Shown here in pieces: positions 63,901 to 64,000 of a DNA stretch of 64,000 nt; position 1 is the stretch's first letter; each line of letters begins with the position of its first letter. Source of the stretch: Opisthocomus hoazin (taxonomy: Eukaryota; Chordata; Aves; Opisthocomiformes; Opisthocomidae); NCBI RefSeq assembly GCF_030867145.1, contig NC_134428.1, forward strand, positions 25,647,537 through 25,711,536, in the 5' to 3' direction. The position numbers and the translations under genes are program-made. The notes beneath the pieces are model-generated. The model saw only the letters and a program-made list of their open reading frames with translations, had not been told where the DNA came from and searched no databases.

Positions 63901-64000
63901 GGCTGGGGAACCGGGGACCTCCGGACAGGGACCCCACGAGGCAGCGGGGCAGGGTCCCCTCCGGACGGGGACCTGCCGCTCCCCGCTGCCAGCCCGCGGC

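Larger units (their letters stand above)
53604..64000 (+). other. CACNG3: CACNG3 intron 1 (partial)
   Basis: More than 10 kb of intron, open at its 3' end. The first 900 bp have poly-C runs (53616-53631, 53674-53685, 53891-53904) and two repeat arrays. Further on are a 21-bp duplication (57031), a tandem CR1 pair (57314-57944), and AT-rich islands at 54960-55050, 57950-58100, 58960-59050 and 60940-61030. From 61000 to 64000 I see only GC-rich unique sequence. The second CACNG3 exon (expected to begin with GAFRGVC) was not found. Confidence 0.85.

Overview
The window is nuclear DNA from a vertebrate, almost certainly a bird. It carries exons separated by GT-AG introns, is very GC- and CpG-rich (typical of an avian microchromosome), and holds at least eleven CR1 non-LTR retrotransposon fragments with the CR1 3' end (repeated ATTCTGTG). 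No bacterial, viral or CRISPR feature is supported.

Two protein genes are present, both on the + strand and in the order known from human 16p12. Positions 1 to about 47.5 kb are the 3' two thirds of PRKCB (conventional protein kinase C beta). Nine constitutive-type or alternative exons can be read without a gap: the V3 hinge/Gly-loop exon (6399-6545), then 11029-11202, 14623-14714, 15630-15692, 17871-18009, 21403-21483, 21754-21861 and 28068-28208, which together encode the whole kinase domain, followed by two alternative C-terminal exons, beta-II (coding 37645-37815) and beta-I (42977-43129). The exons for the C1 and C2 domains must lie upstream of the window. The beta-II exon has a conserved-looking internal donor at 37861 that makes it exactly 216 bp, and its own poly(A) signal at 38956. 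The beta-I 3' UTR probably runs to AATAAA at 47482.

After about 5.9 kb of intergenic sequence and a very GC-rich CpG island comes the first coding exon of CACNG3 (TARP gamma-3, 53399-53603). The rest of the window (53604-64000) is its first intron.

The most notable observations are: (1) the beta-II reading frame runs four codons past the usual terminal Ser and ends in Tyr-Val-Ala-Val, a possible PDZ ligand; (2) CACNG3 lacks the usual first Met and starts at the next one, with two upstream ORFs of which one overlaps the start; (3) repeats cluster around the alternative-splicing region and the CACNG3 promoter: a 300-bp CAG-rich minisatellite just after the beta-II poly(A) signal, a 47-bp VNTR with a palindrome in every unit before CACNG3, a CTG-rich array 400 bp into its intron, and G4-prone tracts; (4) inverted CR1 pairs that could fold intronic RNA into long duplexes; (5) a possible 88-bp cryptic exon between the beta-II and beta-I exons; (6) several AT-rich islands that look like regulatory elements, one with a perfect 10-bp-arm hairpin. 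I did not find an unambiguous new biological system; the beta-II/beta-I region is the best candidate for something new.
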